From contig NC_060060.1 of assembly GCF_020283565.1 (NCBI RefSeq), positions 32,240,001 through 32,304,000 of the forward strand: DNA of 64,000 nt. The letters are read 5' to 3'. Positions 47,601 through 62,600 of the stretch are shown piece after piece. Origin of the DNA: Trifolium pratense. Taxonomy: Eukaryota; Streptophyta; Magnoliopsida; Fabales; Fabaceae. A program made the position numbers and the translations under genes. Numbering within the stretch: the first letter of the stretch is position 1; every line of letters starts with the position of its first letter. The notes beneath the pieces were generated by a model. That model saw only the letters and a program-made list of their open reading frames with translations, was not told where the DNA came from and made no database searches.

Positions 47601-50600
47601 ATCCTGACAACCATGGCTATCTCCATAATCTAAACCAAAGATAGTCTTGTCACAAGGTAAGGGAACATGGTCATAACTCATAAGTGCCATTGGACTGTAA
47701 TGCGACCATTTCAGCCAGCATTGCCTAGCGCCAGCTGGGATCAGCCATGGCTTTACATGTAGACTTAGGAGTACATCCAAAGCAGAGACATAGGATGAAG
47801 ATAAACAGTCATACATCATAGAGAGGATTAGGATAGAGCACAAACATATAGCGGAATTGTATCTATTCGTTATTCTTAAAAGGTTGTCGAAAGTATTTCA
47901 ATTTTAAAATTTGGGATTATTTCTATATAGGAATCGGAATATCTTATTTGCATGTTTGGCTTTGTTGGGTGATTACAAATATACCATCAGTGTAAGCATA
48001 TAAGACTCTTGATTAATAATGATATGAAATCAATATTTCCTTTAATAGAAAGTGTATTGAGACATGAGTAGAATCACTCCACCCGAGACCTAGAGGAGTA
48101 CCCCAGGTTTGTGGGGAGTACCTGCCAAGTGGAGCACTCTTGGAGTCTTGGTTACCCATCCTACTTCATAGACAATACTTAGTAAGAAAAGGCAACAAAC
48201 CTGATTAAATTTTGGAAGAGTGATGAGACCAATGTCTGCTAGCAAAGTTCCAAACTGTATCCTCATCTCCCTGACATACATATAAATCATGTATTTATGA
48301 AGTGTTGCTAAAGAAAATACAATTTAAAAATATAAGCTTTGGCATGTCCTTGACATACATTAATGTTGAGGTTCCAGAGACCCAAATAAATTATACATTA
48401 AATCACCATTTCAATATACTTGAGTAAATTTCTTTGAGTGTATCATGGTATAATAGAAGAATAAATTGGCAAGTTTCCATACTTATTAGACACATTAAAG
48501 ATGAGTTTATAGTCCACATTAGATTTTGTCAAAGAAAAAGCCACCTCTTAATTGCTACTGATAAATCACATCATATTAAAAATAAGGTGCATGTTATGGG
48601 ACCCCTACACATGTACTTATATTAACATTATAGAGCATACACCTTTAAGTAAACAGCGTATATAAGTATAGGGTGTAAAACCCGTGTCGTGCACCAGCTT
48701 TCATGTTGTTTCGTTTTCCATCTTTTATGTTAATTGTTGTAGCTTTATGATGTTTTTGTTCTAAATTGAATAAAATCAAGGTGCAAGTATTTGTAAGATT
48801 TAACTGATGTTTTTAAGTAATAGAGAATTTTTTGTCGATTTTTATTTTAGGGTTGCCATGTTATTATAGGTACAAAGTTTCTACCACCATTTCACGGTGA
48901 CTAATCTCCGTCAAAGAATCTGTGGGGCACACAAGGTGGGTTCTCACTTTCTCTCAGTTTGTCTTTCCTTTAATGATTACATAACTGTAATATTTTGGGG
49001 GTAATTCTGTTGCATGGTGCATCAAGGAGTAGCAATACCTATTGTATCTCCATCCTGATTTCATTAAGAAATAATACATTTTCTCCAATCCTAAAATATA
49101 TAATTATTCTAACCAGGAAACAAGGATCACAAATTGTATTGTAATATTTATATGTCCATTGTATGTAAATTCAACCTTTGGTGTTGATGAAACTAACAAT
49201 TCAACATTTCTCCTTTTTGCTTATTTGTTACATATACCATTTATTTTATGGTGGAGGACGTTTTTTTTATAGGAAACATAACATTACTAATCAAATAATA
49301 TAATGGAGGGCAGATAAAGAAGAATTGTTAAGGAACGAGAGAAGAAAGAATACTAAGAGGTAGCCGAGAGATGTCTTAAATGAAAAATAGTAAAATGGTT
49401 AGATGCAAGAGTAAACATATAATAAACAAAAGACTTTTTTGGAGTTTAGTCTCTTGAATAAGATGCAGTAATAAAATAGAATACCATATACCTTATCATA
49501 AACATTACAGAGCTGCTCAGAAAATATGAACCGCAGAATTGCTGTGCAGCTTTAGGTCCTTTCTGCAAATGTCAATGTAATAAAGTATTTTTTGAAAGAA
49601 GGCAATACTATGATGAAATATATGTCTTGCAAATATGATAATTCTCTTAGAGCATCCACAATGGAGCTCTCCATTTTTTGGTACTTGTCTCACGTGTATA
49701 CATCACTTATTTATAATTTTTTAATAATAGTACTTAATAAGTACTCAATCCACCCACTTGGGCTGGCCTAATGATGTTGGCTTGGGACCTTGGAGTTTGC
49801 TCCTCTCAAGGTCTCAGTTTCGATTTCCCCTTATGCCAATTTTGGTGGCCTAGTCCATACAAAATTTTGCTCTACCTTTAAATGGGAACCCCGCAAGTGG
49901 AGAGTAGGATTGGACCCCTCAGATTAGTCGGTCCTTAGGCCGGATATCAAGTTTTCAAAAAAAAAAAAGTATTCAATCCCTCCAACCCAACACCCTCTAA
50001 ATGGGTCCCACCAATAACTCTACATCATTATAAATGGGTCCCACGAAGATATATCTTAATGAGGAGAGATAAAATGCTTATTGTAGAAGTTGTACCTATT
50101 ATATACTCAATTTTGTTTTCCTCCAATGGGCGTACCTAATAGGTATCAATGCTTAAAAAATAGGAACTCCCCATTAGAGATGGTCTTAGAATTTGGGTTG
50201 GGCTTAACTCAACTTACAAAACCAGCTTGTAAGGTGAGGTCTACCTCCATTTATAACAAATTTTCAGGCCATATCTCATCCAATGTGACTTCTCAACAAG
50301 CTCTTATGCATAGATTCATATGCATTCTTACGGCTAACAATTAAGTATATCCACAGCTAAGTCTCATGATGATTATGATAAGCAAGGTCAGTTTCTCTAT
50401 TTATTTACTTATTTTATCTGTCCCTTATTATAAGAACCCTAACAAAAATCACGGGTATTAAGAAAATATGTGCGGGTATTACTATATTACTATGTGGAAA
50501 ATGTATTTAAAGTTGATTTTTCAAATTCCAATGCAAATTGGTGGTATTAATAAGGGTAGTATTTGGAAAAAGAGTAATAAATGCATCTAGAAATTTATAG

Positions 50601-53600
50601 AGGGTCTTATATTTAGGGACAAACTTTTTTTTGTAAAAAGGTCTTATAATTAGGGACAGAGGGAGTACTTATTTTCCCTCACAAGGACACTACTTATTGG
50701 TAAGATGCATGGTAGTCTTTTCTACTTATAAGGCTGCTTCATATGCAATCCCATTTTTTAGAGCATTAGTAATAGTGAGAAGGCAATATACGTAAGATAG
50801 TACATGCCTCAACCAAGGTGATCTTAAAATTAATTACCGAGGTCGTGCCTAAAAAACAAATCAGAATAACATACTGACCTCATTAAAAATAGTCTCCCAT
50901 CTTTTGTATGCTATCATCATAAGCAAATGATCTGATTGCCTATCAATATCATTCCCGTCACCGGGCCCATGTTGCTTATCATTCAACAATGTTAGTTTTG
51001 CTCTTTCGACATTCTGCCTCTGAAGATAGACCAGCAACATTTAATTCAAAGTCAAATACATAGTTAACCAGACTAAATATTTATCAAAGAACTAATAAGA
51101 TAGAAGACCTCATCTTTGGGATACACAAATGGAGACTTGTAACTTAAAAATGCGGAAACTGAAAGAATAGGTGACAAGCAACCAAAAATTGCACCGTACA
51201 CCATCATCTGCAGTCACAGAAACACCATCATTAGTGGCTGGCATAGCAACCTTATATCACTTGAAAAGAGAAGAATAATAGTAGGCATAAGGTCTAAATT
51301 TATTTTTCCAATTTTCAAGTACCTAAGGTGTAAATAATATATAGGCTATCGAGTCTACCCTAAATAAGGAAAAGGATTTTACTAAAATTAGAATAAATCA
51401 AATCCATTCTAATTATAGGAAACTAAGGAGACAAATCTATACAATAATAACGAGAACCAAATCTGCTTATTATGGTAAGGATGAGTTAAGCCCAAAATAA
51501 AAACCTAATATGGTATTAGAACCTATCGATTCGAGCCACCCACCAAATTATCCACACATCAAGCCCAATAGTACAGGGCATGAGGGGTTTATTGAAAAAA
51601 AAAAACACTCAAATCTCACATTGAAAAGACCCAAAGACCCTTGATGCAAGATTGTTAGTGGTAGAAATGTTTGGATAGAAGGGAGAAAAATAGAAAGAAT
51701 AATTTTTCTGAATGTGCTTGAATTACTTTACACTTAGCAGCATGTTTATAACCCTGGTAATTATAAAGATAATAAACGAAAAAGCAATTTACGAGAGTAA
51801 TTAATCCAACACTATTTTCTAAGATACATTGAACTTAATCTACTCGCTATACAGTGAACCTTAGCTAATTGAAAAATGGAGTATTAATATGTTTTAATTT
51901 CCAATAGTTTTAATTTAGGTGAAGAAACTTGAAAAGTTAAACAAAAAGACAAACATCATATAAAAATCAATGTATTATAGAGAGATATGGCTGCGTTGAA
52001 AACAGGAAAATAAAAAAAAAAACTTTTTAATCCTTTGAAGATAAGAGGAAATAATAATTTGTGCACACCTTCCCAATTAATACATCAACAGGTAGTTTCG
52101 CCAGATGATACCCAAGAGGTGTCAGCTCTTCATCCCCTTCAAGAGCACCGACCTACAACATTTTGGTTTCATCATAAGAAAACATATACAAAAATCAGGA
52201 AACATTTTATCTATCATATTACATAGTTTTGCAAACATGTTATGACTATTTATAAACATATTTCCACACACACGGCTAATTGGAAATGGAATATTTGTTT
52301 CTGGTGAAAAAAAACTACATGGATGAGAAAAGATATTGATGTGGAGTTTGAAAATTTCTCAGAAAAACAAAAGGAACTGAGTTCAATTGAATTCTTTAGG
52401 TTATTGATAAACAGAAAAAGAAAACCACATTTGAATTCTTTGGTTTATTAATAAACAGATAAAGAAAACCACATTAAGAAACCAAAGACCTATCAAAAGA
52501 ACAATTATATCCAAAGTTAATGAGGATTTTCAAAATTCCTTGTCTCTATAGATCAAATAGGAATTAGGGAGTTGGAGGAGAAAGATAAACATTCAGCCAT
52601 TCATGACATCATAATTGATAGAGACCCAAATATGAGCGATAAAGTAAAAGGGTTATTATTGTAATAAGGAGTATGGTGAGGTTACATGGTAAATAAAGAG
52701 TGGATTAAAGATGCTTAGATGGCAAGTTTGTTATGCCTTAGTAGTATACTATATATATATATATAGTGAGTAAGGGAAGTGTGGGATTACGGAAGATTTC
52801 AAAGAAAGAGTGCTCTCTTTCTTTGAGGAGCTTAGCTCCAAGGGTAGATTGGAATTCATTGTTGGAACCCGGAAATGCAAGTATATCAAATAATGTGTTT
52901 ATTGACTGAAAATGGAACAATAAAAAATACTGTAGTAAAATGAAAGAAAAATGCAGAAGGAAATGAATTTCAATCTACCCTTGGAGCGAAGCTCCTCAAA
53001 GAAAGACAACACTCTTTCTTTGCCTAACCATAATGTTTCCAACTAAAATCTTCCATAATCCCACACTATATACTACTAAGGCATAACAAACTTGCCAACT
53101 AAGCATCTTTTAATCCACTCTTTATTTACCATATAACCTCACCATACTCTTTATTACAATAATAACCCTTTTCCTTTATCCCTCATACTCGGGTCTCTAT
53201 CAAAAGAAAAATTAGATAGTGGTATAATTTGGACTCCATATGTCTCTTCCCAAGGCAACCTTGCAGATCAACTAACTAAGGGGCTGAATAACAATTTTTT
53301 AGTAATATGTATTCGGCTCATGAGCCCATTAGGTTGGAATAGCCTATATAAACACATTAGTGATTGTACATTATTCATAACTTGAAATATAATAATATTC
53401 AGTTTTCACATTTTAGAATCTAAAAACACCAAATTAAGGATTAAACGTTGATGCAAATCTTTGTAGGGGCTAATCTTGATAAGATATATTATATCTTCCA
53501 CGAGAATTTATCGTTGCAAGTAAAGCACAACCGCTTTTCCCGTCGCAGTTGCATTTCTGCGGTTAAAATTTAGGGTTTATGATTTCACTACTACACGCCC

Positions 53601-56600
53601 ACCCAAAAACTTTAGGCAACTACCCCTTTACAAGGGGCAAACCCTAGATTAATCCCTCCAACATATTAAACCTTGTAAAAAAAGGCATCGGAAACAAAAT
53701 TTATAGAAAAATAAAAACTCAAAATAATTCCTTCGTGTAATTTTCTGTGCCTATACTCAGAGGTCAGAGCACATAACATTTAATTTATAATGGTGTTTAC
53801 ATCGAATACATTTAATGCTTAATGAGTAAGCAGTAACCTAGGAAGTTGTATACTATAGAAACATTAACAATCAATCTAGGAAGTTTACATTTAAAGGAAA
53901 ATCCACAGATTTACTTAATTCTAACACATCAAAATCAGTGAAAATAAAAAAGATCAGAGTACCTCATACAATAGAGACATTGCCGAATCCATTGCTTCAA
54001 TTTTTGGAGGTTCTAAAGCCTGTTAATGGAAATATATTGTAAAGAGTTGTCCAGATAAACTGATCACATAATTTTTTTAAATTCTAAAAAAAATTGCTTA
54101 CCATAGACAAAAATGGCTTGATATATCCAAGAGATAGTAACTTAATCTGCAGACACAATTCAACTAATGGCATCCGAAGCATCTCTGGAACCTGGATAAG
54201 AACAATATAACATGGACACACAAGGAAAATAAAGGATATTAGAATGATGGAAATACAAAACAAAAGACAATTGTTTTGGCAATTCATTCTCAAAATCTTA
54301 AAAAAGAGGGAGACTGGGTATTTTTAGAATTATAAATTTTAAAAGTTAAAAGCCGTGATTTGCATTTTGCTTTCTTTTCTGTTGCAAAATTATGAAACGG
54401 GGAAACAAAATGTAAATAAGGAATCATTTTTTAAAATTATTAGCGAAAACTGTAGAATTAAGGAATAATATTGTAAAAATTATTTCAAAAGATTTTATTA
54501 GGATACAAACACAAATTTGTTCAAACAGACAATTCTAAATCTAATTGGCCTGATTAATGGAAAAAGACAATTGTTACAAATAATTAAAAAAAAAAAAAAC
54601 CATATTTACAACAAAAACATAGCAACAGTAAATGAAAACATAAAAGCAAACTAAATTCAAATTAAAGAATCTATATTTTTAGAATTCACGGTACAAAGAA
54701 ACATAGTAATCAAGAGAATCTGAAATATATAATCTGAATAATGTTCATTCTAATGTGAGAGGTTACATCAGTGAGTAAGTCACAAAAATAGTTGTAACTG
54801 TCATAAGCAGTTAAAGCTATCAGTAAAAGAATTCTGTTAGTAAGTATTCTTTTAAGCATTTTCTTTCAAAATGTATACCTGATAAGGACGCATGAGTTTT
54901 TCAAATCTATAACGGGTGTACAAGCGAAAGCAAATTCCAGGTTTTACACGTCCAGCTCTACCCTGACGCTGCCTTGCATTTGCTTGAGAAATCCAATCTT
55001 CAACCATGCTAGACAATTTCTAATATCAACCATAAAATCAAACCAGATAGTAAGGTGTTCTATTTTCTCATTCCACGCATGTTAAGAGTAAGACCGGCCT
55101 GTAACATGTGCAAGGTGTCCTATGGAGCCCGGACTCCATTTTTTTGGGGCCTAAAAAAAAGTATATGGTAGTAGGCCTCTAGAAAAAATTGAAAGGTTGA
55201 TTTAAAAAATAAAAATGGTAGTAGGCCTCAATTTGAAGTCTTACTTGCAGTCTACCATGTTACAAGAAAGACTTAATGACTTCGCATTGATAGCAATTGA
55301 GAATGATCACTTGAATAATATACAATATGAAAATTTGATTGATGAATTTGCTGCAAAAACTGCTAGTTATTAATGCTAGTTACAATTTAAATGAGAATTA
55401 TTCTTTTCGAATTTTTTGCGTTTTTTTTTTTATTAAGAGGTACATTTTTAATATTCAGAGCTGGACCTCCAAATAATCGGGACCAGCCCTGGTTAAGAGT
55501 TTAATACTAATTTTTTTGTTGTAATTCTAGCTCTGCAAAAGAAAGTGAAATCGGTAAACAATAAAAATAGTAGAATAGAACAGATCACTTCCATTTCAAC
55601 TATTTATTTATTTAGACCAGCAAAATAACTAAAAAATAACAATGAGGATGGGAACATTTCAAGACTTATTTCCTTTAGGTGATCCATTGCATCCCAAGTA
55701 CTGCAACAGGTGTAAGACCTTAGATTAGGAATCTATGATTTAATTTGTATTATATTCATGTATAATACTTCCCCGACCCTTCGGATACTTCCAGTTGTAT
55801 TTCACATGTTCTTACTTCCATTCAGTGAACTTGTATACCAGTACCATAAAAATAAATACATGAGAAAAACTTATCATCTCAACAATGACTCTTGCCACCC
55901 AAAAAATTATTGATTCTCTCTTTTAATTTAATATTTGTGTTTTAATATTAATTATTGTACCCTATTGGTATCTTACGATGTGTTTTCAAATTAATATTAA
56001 TTTTACAAAAAATTTATGTGTTTGCACTATAGTTATATCAGGACTTATAATTTTTAATTTTTTCCCAATAATTGTATCCGTATTGTACGATATCAGTATC
56101 ATACTATGTTTTAGTGACTCTGATTTCTAAATAATTTATTCATGTATACACTGTCTGTCTTTTGTGGTGTCTCATGTTTACAGGGAGGGAAACCAATGTG
56201 CAGATAGACTGGCTAACATTGGTTTAGGCTTGAATAGCTTTACTTTTTGGAATGAGCTTCCCCCTCAAATTTCTTCCTTTTTTGTTGACAATAGATTGGG
56301 TAAGCCTTGTTTTCTAGTCCCCCTCCTTTTTTTGTATATCTCTTGTCTTTCATGGTTATATATATTTTGAGGTAGTAATTCTTTGCTACTCCTCTTTTTT
56401 AAAAATAAAAAAATAAAATAAAACTGTCTGTCTTTTAGCGCATTAGATTTTGATCCAGAGAGTGTAAAGATTCATAAGGTAAAACAGCAAGCAAAGAAAT
56501 TATTAAAAGGACGCCACAAGAGCATACCTTCTGCGGATTATAACGATTCTCCTTATGTTTTCCACAGTCAATTACATATATCACATCATCTATTGTTATG

Positions 56601-59600
56601 CTGGTCTCTGCTATATTTGTGGCTATAACAACCTAGAAGTACAATAAAACATGATTTAAGATATACAAAGATAAACAAAAACCATTATAGTTTTTAGAGT
56701 ATAAGAAAATAACTATTATTATCTAAATAATCTGATAATCTAACATAAGATCAAATATATTATATTTTCTTATATTTTATAAAGGGTTAAATAAATTTTG
56801 TATCCCTACAAATATCCCAAATTTTATTTTTAGTCCTCTAAAAACTTTCAGTAAGTTTTGGTCATCCAAATGTTTTTCATCACGACTTTTGGTCTAGGCT
56901 TTTAAGTCAACTTATGTGTACTCTTCACATTTTTTTAATGATTTTTGTATTCATATTTATAATATTATAAGAATTTGTCTGACAAAACTTTAGAATTTTT
57001 AAACAAAAGATGAACTAAATATGAATTTTTTAAGCGCCAAAAACTACAAAATTCATATTTAATTCATCTCTTATTAAAAAATTCTAAAGAGAAATTTCTA
57101 TAATGTATTAAATATGACTGCAAAAAATATTTCAAAATTTTGAAGGATACACATGAATTGACTTAAAAGTGGGACCAAAAGCGGTGACGGAAAACATTTG
57201 GATGACCAAAACTTGCTGAAATTTTTTAGAGGGACTAAAAACAAAATTTGAGACATTTATAGGGACCAAAAATTTATTTAACCCTTCTAAAATAAATAGT
57301 AAACAATTTGCAAATTGAAGACATGAGTTTGCAGTGTTCTAGACTGTTGCTTCATGAGCATGGAGAGCTTCAACACTAACAGTGATTGACATGATGACGA
57401 CATGATTTTCTTCCAAAAGACCATCAAGAAGATCCTTTGTTGAAATTGGATTGCCGATGGAAACAAGTGCGCCAAATACTGCCTATGGACTCTAATGTGA
57501 AACTTCTATGGACCCTAATGTGAAACTTCTATGGACCCTAATGTGAAACTTCAACAAAATCAAGAGGAGGCACATCTTGACCCAAGCCAAATCAGGAGAT
57601 TAGTGGAAAAATTGAATAATCTAACACTTTGAGCAGACCAAATATCTCGTTTGTTGTCAGTTTGGGTCAATTTCTAAATTCACCTTGTGATAGCCATTGG
57701 AAATTTGGAATATAGTAGATTAGATGTTGAGGTATATTAAGAGGTCACTTAGGAAAGGGCTTATTCATATAAATTGAGGTCATACCAATATCATTGGATA
57801 TGCAGATGCAGATGCAGAATGGGTAGATGATACTGGTGATAGGTCTACTTCAGGCTGTTGTCCCACACTACTTGTGAACTTTTGTGGTTTGAAACACTTA
57901 CTCAAAAGAGATGAAATTTTGTGAACTAAGACCTATAGAACATATGTGTGATAATCAGTTGGCATTGTATCTTTCTTCAAATCACATCTTTCATAAGTGG
58001 ACTAAACACATAAAAGTGATTGCACTTCATCAGAGAGAAGATCCTATCAGGCATCATTAAACCTCTTCAGTGAACTCCAATAATCAATTGGCCGATATCT
58101 TCATGAAATCTCTACAAGGACCTCAGATTGATTTTATATGTAACAAAAGGAATTGGATGCATATTATTATATATATGCCCCAAGGTATCATGACCTCAGA
58201 TTGACGTTATATGTAACAAAAGTAATTGTATGCATATTCTTATACATATGCTCCAAGGTATAATAACCCTCGAGCAAGGTATTTGCAAAGTTCTCCTTAA
58301 TGAGTTTTAACAGATTACTACAATATTAGTGTTTTATAGTACTAGTTAATATACTGTATGGATCAAACTCACCTTGCGTATATTTCCTGGAGGGCGTAAA
58401 AACACCTTTTTCTGTTCAGTTGACGCAACTGACGAATGCAAAGGAATAATCCAATCAGAAGATGGCCCACCAAATTGGTACGACGCTGCTAACTTATCAT
58501 GTAAGTGGTTTATCTCAAACACTCCCTAACAAGTCAAATTACAATGAAGATATATTACTATATAAGAAAATACAGGTATGCGTACCAGCTCAAATGAAAA
58601 CCAAATAGTCTTACCGGTAAGAAGACAAGGATGGAACCCTCACCACAACTTTCATCAATGTAACATATTAGATCTTCAATAAGATCGTAATCGATGACAT
58701 CCTCATTTACTCTTTTCTGAATAATTTTTCTGAATGGTCAAATTAGAGGTTACATTATAGGTAGTATGAAGATTCACATTTTAAAAGAGACTCACCAGAT
58801 TTTTTTGGGCTTGTTCACTGTATGACTGATAATAACTAAGATCAAAATATGGATTAAAAAGTTCTTCAGAAAGCACAGACTCATCACCCCATGCAGATAA
58901 GACTAGATTCTTCTTCCCCCTGTTGTTTGTCACATGAGCTCTCTGCAAGTTCTGAATTGCAGCATTTCATTAAATTGAGTAAGGGTAATCTGTATAACAT
59001 CTGGGTTGATTCTTCAATGTAAAATTTGTACATTTTTTTAAGAAATATCCTTAGTTCTAAAATCGGGCCAGACAATAATGCAATTTTTATTAGCAATCTA
59101 ATTATTACAAAGTGTGGAGTCAACTTGAATTACAGAAGATTGAAGATGTTTGTGTGGATTTACAGTTGAACTATGAATAACAAAAATGAACTACACAGCT
59201 GTGAAAGGGAAACACACACACACACACACTCCCTCTATTCCTTAAAAGTGATGAACCATTTTTTGTTGTAGAATGTGCTTATTTTATTAGACCCCAAACA
59301 TTACTACAAATAACAAAAAAAGACGTTGATGGTTATTAAAGGATAGGTCCAACTACACATTAATTAGTGGAGATATCCTCGTCTAGGCTAGTGCCTATGT
59401 TATCTAATGTATACCCTCACCACACAGTAATATTTCCTTGTAACTATCCCCTGAAAATCAGAAACTAACTAACAGAATTAGTTAGTGCAGTAAAGCTTAC
59501 AAAGGATCTATAAATGGATCTCACATGCATTGTAATAGCAACAGAATTCATAAATGAAAAATTGATCAAGATTCAGTTGAATCACTTTAGAGTTCTCTCT

Positions 59601-62600
59601 CAGAATCCATGAGATTCTCACAAAGTTAACAATGGTTTACCATGAACAAATAACAAAAAGAGAAATATAGTGGTGCTTTGCAAATTCACAAGGTTCACAA
59701 TAGCTTAGCCAGATAGCTGGAATGATCATCAGGCTGAGATAATTTTAGTGGCAAGCAAAACAAGCTCCTACTTATAACACACTTTCAAGTCATGTCTCAT
59801 CCAATGTCGGACTCTCAACACTTCCCTTTTTATCCTGGATCCAATGTTGGGGAGCTATATTGTTAGACCCCTTGTAACAGTAAACTATTTCTTTTCCTAG
59901 TTTATGAGTTAATTCCTAATTTGTTGTATTGTAAAAGAACTCATTCACCGTTCTGAGTTAACAGTCCAAAGATTATTATAAATAAATTGTTGTTTCTACT
60001 AATTTTATCAATATAGATACCAATTTCTCTGGTCTAGTTCTATTAGCTAGAAGGAATGGTTAAACAACTATAAATCAGATAAATTATAACTCAATTCAGC
60101 AAAAATGATCTTAAGAGGCTGTAGATTACCTGTCCTTCGGGAAATGTTTCATATGTTAAAGAAGCTGGTGAATCTGAAGCAAGTCGATAATTAATCTGAT
60201 CATATATATCCTCAAGAAAGTATGTTGTCACTGGATGAGTCCTGCCTTCTGCAGTAACTACAGGGCAATGACCGAAGTATCTTGAAAATAAACTTGAATC
60301 CACAGTTGCTGACCTGATCATTATGGTTGTAAGATAAAAAGGAAGTTGAGCTAAAAAAAGCCTAAAATAGACTACTAATTCTTGGAACAAATTTAAATAC
60401 TTAAAAGCATACATTAGAATGACCTTGACTTTTGAAGAGCTTTCACTGGACTGCTTCTCAATTAAATTCTTTAACACAATTAGAATAAAATCGCCCTGTA
60501 ACAAATTAAAAAAAAAATAAAAAATGAGGTTAACATATTTCTAAGAAAAAGAATAGATTATTATCATAAGATGGTGAAGAGATAAAGCACCGCGAGTCCT
60601 CTATAAACCAAAATATATTTCGGAAAAGTTAAGGTTACAAATTAGGTAATTTCACTTAGCTTACACTAGTAATACTACATTAGTTTTTGACATAAATATC
60701 AGTATGAATATGACTTTTGGATGATTATGTTGTATTATATATACACAAAATAATATTAAAAGCCTGCTTTCTTTCTTTCTTTTATATGTTCCCTACCAAA
60801 AACTATTTCAGTTTTTCTCACCTATCAATGGTAGCATCCTTAGATTGATATATGACTTAAATACTTATGCATGGAATTCAAGGATATTGTTGAGATTCCC
60901 ACATCGGATGTGAGATGGCCTGAACACATGGGTTTATAAGTAGAGCCAATCATCACCTTACAAACCGGTTTTGTAGGGTTGAGTTAGGCTCAACTCAAAA
61001 TTCTAAGAGATGTCTTACAAAGAACCACACATCAAGTCAGATAAGGCATAAATAATGGAAACCATGTCACAGTGTAAGATTCACGCAAATGTTTTTGTGT
61101 ACCATCCTAATTGGTTTAACTGACCAATAAAGACCTTTCATGAACTTCATCAACTATGATATGAGTAATGCCCGTCAAGCTTCGGTTCCCCTGCAAAATG
61201 AATAAGGTAAATCATAACATAAAATTTAACAAATGAACAAGGTAAATAATAACTTTAAATTCAATATATAAAAACAAATATAGCTCGGTATTGAAAATAG
61301 AGTGCGTTGACTTTTGTATGAACATACCACTAGTCACAACATTTATTTTATATTTATTGAGTTTTATTTTTATTCCATAAATCATTCATTCTTAATTTGT
61401 GGAATTTCTTTATGTACTATCTCCTATAAAAGGAGCACTCTTTCATTGGAATAAATATACTCTGAAATTATAGAGTACTTTCAACATTTACCATTAGAGT
61501 AATGTAGTTAGTTGTGGTTAACTATTCTCCCATAACTAAATCTTGATTAATCTTCCATATTATCAGCATATAAATAAGAATCGTATCTTTCTTTGTTTTC
61601 TATGCTTTTCTTGAATAACTGAATGTTTCTTCAAGTTTCTTCTCATTGAATAGTTTTTGTATAATAATAAACCTATTAAACTCTTCAAAAGAAATAATGT
61701 ACCATTAATTTTCTCAGAAGGATGCCTGTTGTACAGAACAGAAGCCTTGTTTTTTCGTTCCTGACATGAAAATAAGCAGTCAATAAACTATTACTTATAA
61801 GTCGTATATAACATAACAAAGAGAGAAAACATCTCACATTCGGCATATGGGGTGGGGGAAAAATATACAATGTAATTAGCATTCCATTACATAATACTTT
61901 CTTTATGTCACTAATTAAGAATTTTCTATACAAAAGGATCAAGGTACTGCATGTGCATTGTTAAACAATCTTAAAACCTTTTAAACACTAAAAATAGTAC
62001 TCCCTCCGGTCCTTTTTATAAGAAAAAAAAAGTGAAAATATTTTTGGTCCTTTTTATAAGAAACTTTGACCAATTTTTAGATGTATTAGATGTTTAATTT
62101 CATTTGTGCCCTTATTTATTATGAGAGAGAATATTAAAAATAAGTAAGTTAGTGGAATTAAAAGTGATTAAATAGGGGTATTCAGGGAATAACTTTAAAT
62201 TTATAGGAGTATTAAATGAAGACAACTATTTACAATGTGTTTTCTTGGCCTTGGTGATTTTTTTTTTTTTTTGTTCTTATAAAAAGGACTGAAAGGGGTA
62301 TTTAGTAGCATAACATAAAAATATTTGATGAATGGCAGTTACAAGTTGATAAGAGTGAGTATAATACTTCTCTCATCTCTTCTATCTCACACAGTATTGC
62401 AAGTATTCTTTGTTATAGCATTTTTTAAGACACTGTTATGTGGTACCCAGAGCTTTTTTCTAGGGCTTCATGCTTGGCCTATTTGGTTCAATAAGCAATT
62501 TGTTAATTTTTTTTTTTTTTTTTTTGAATGGCAAACAATTTGTTAATTATATCCATCACTTTAAAACAAAATGTTGAATGGACAAATGAACACCTGGCAC

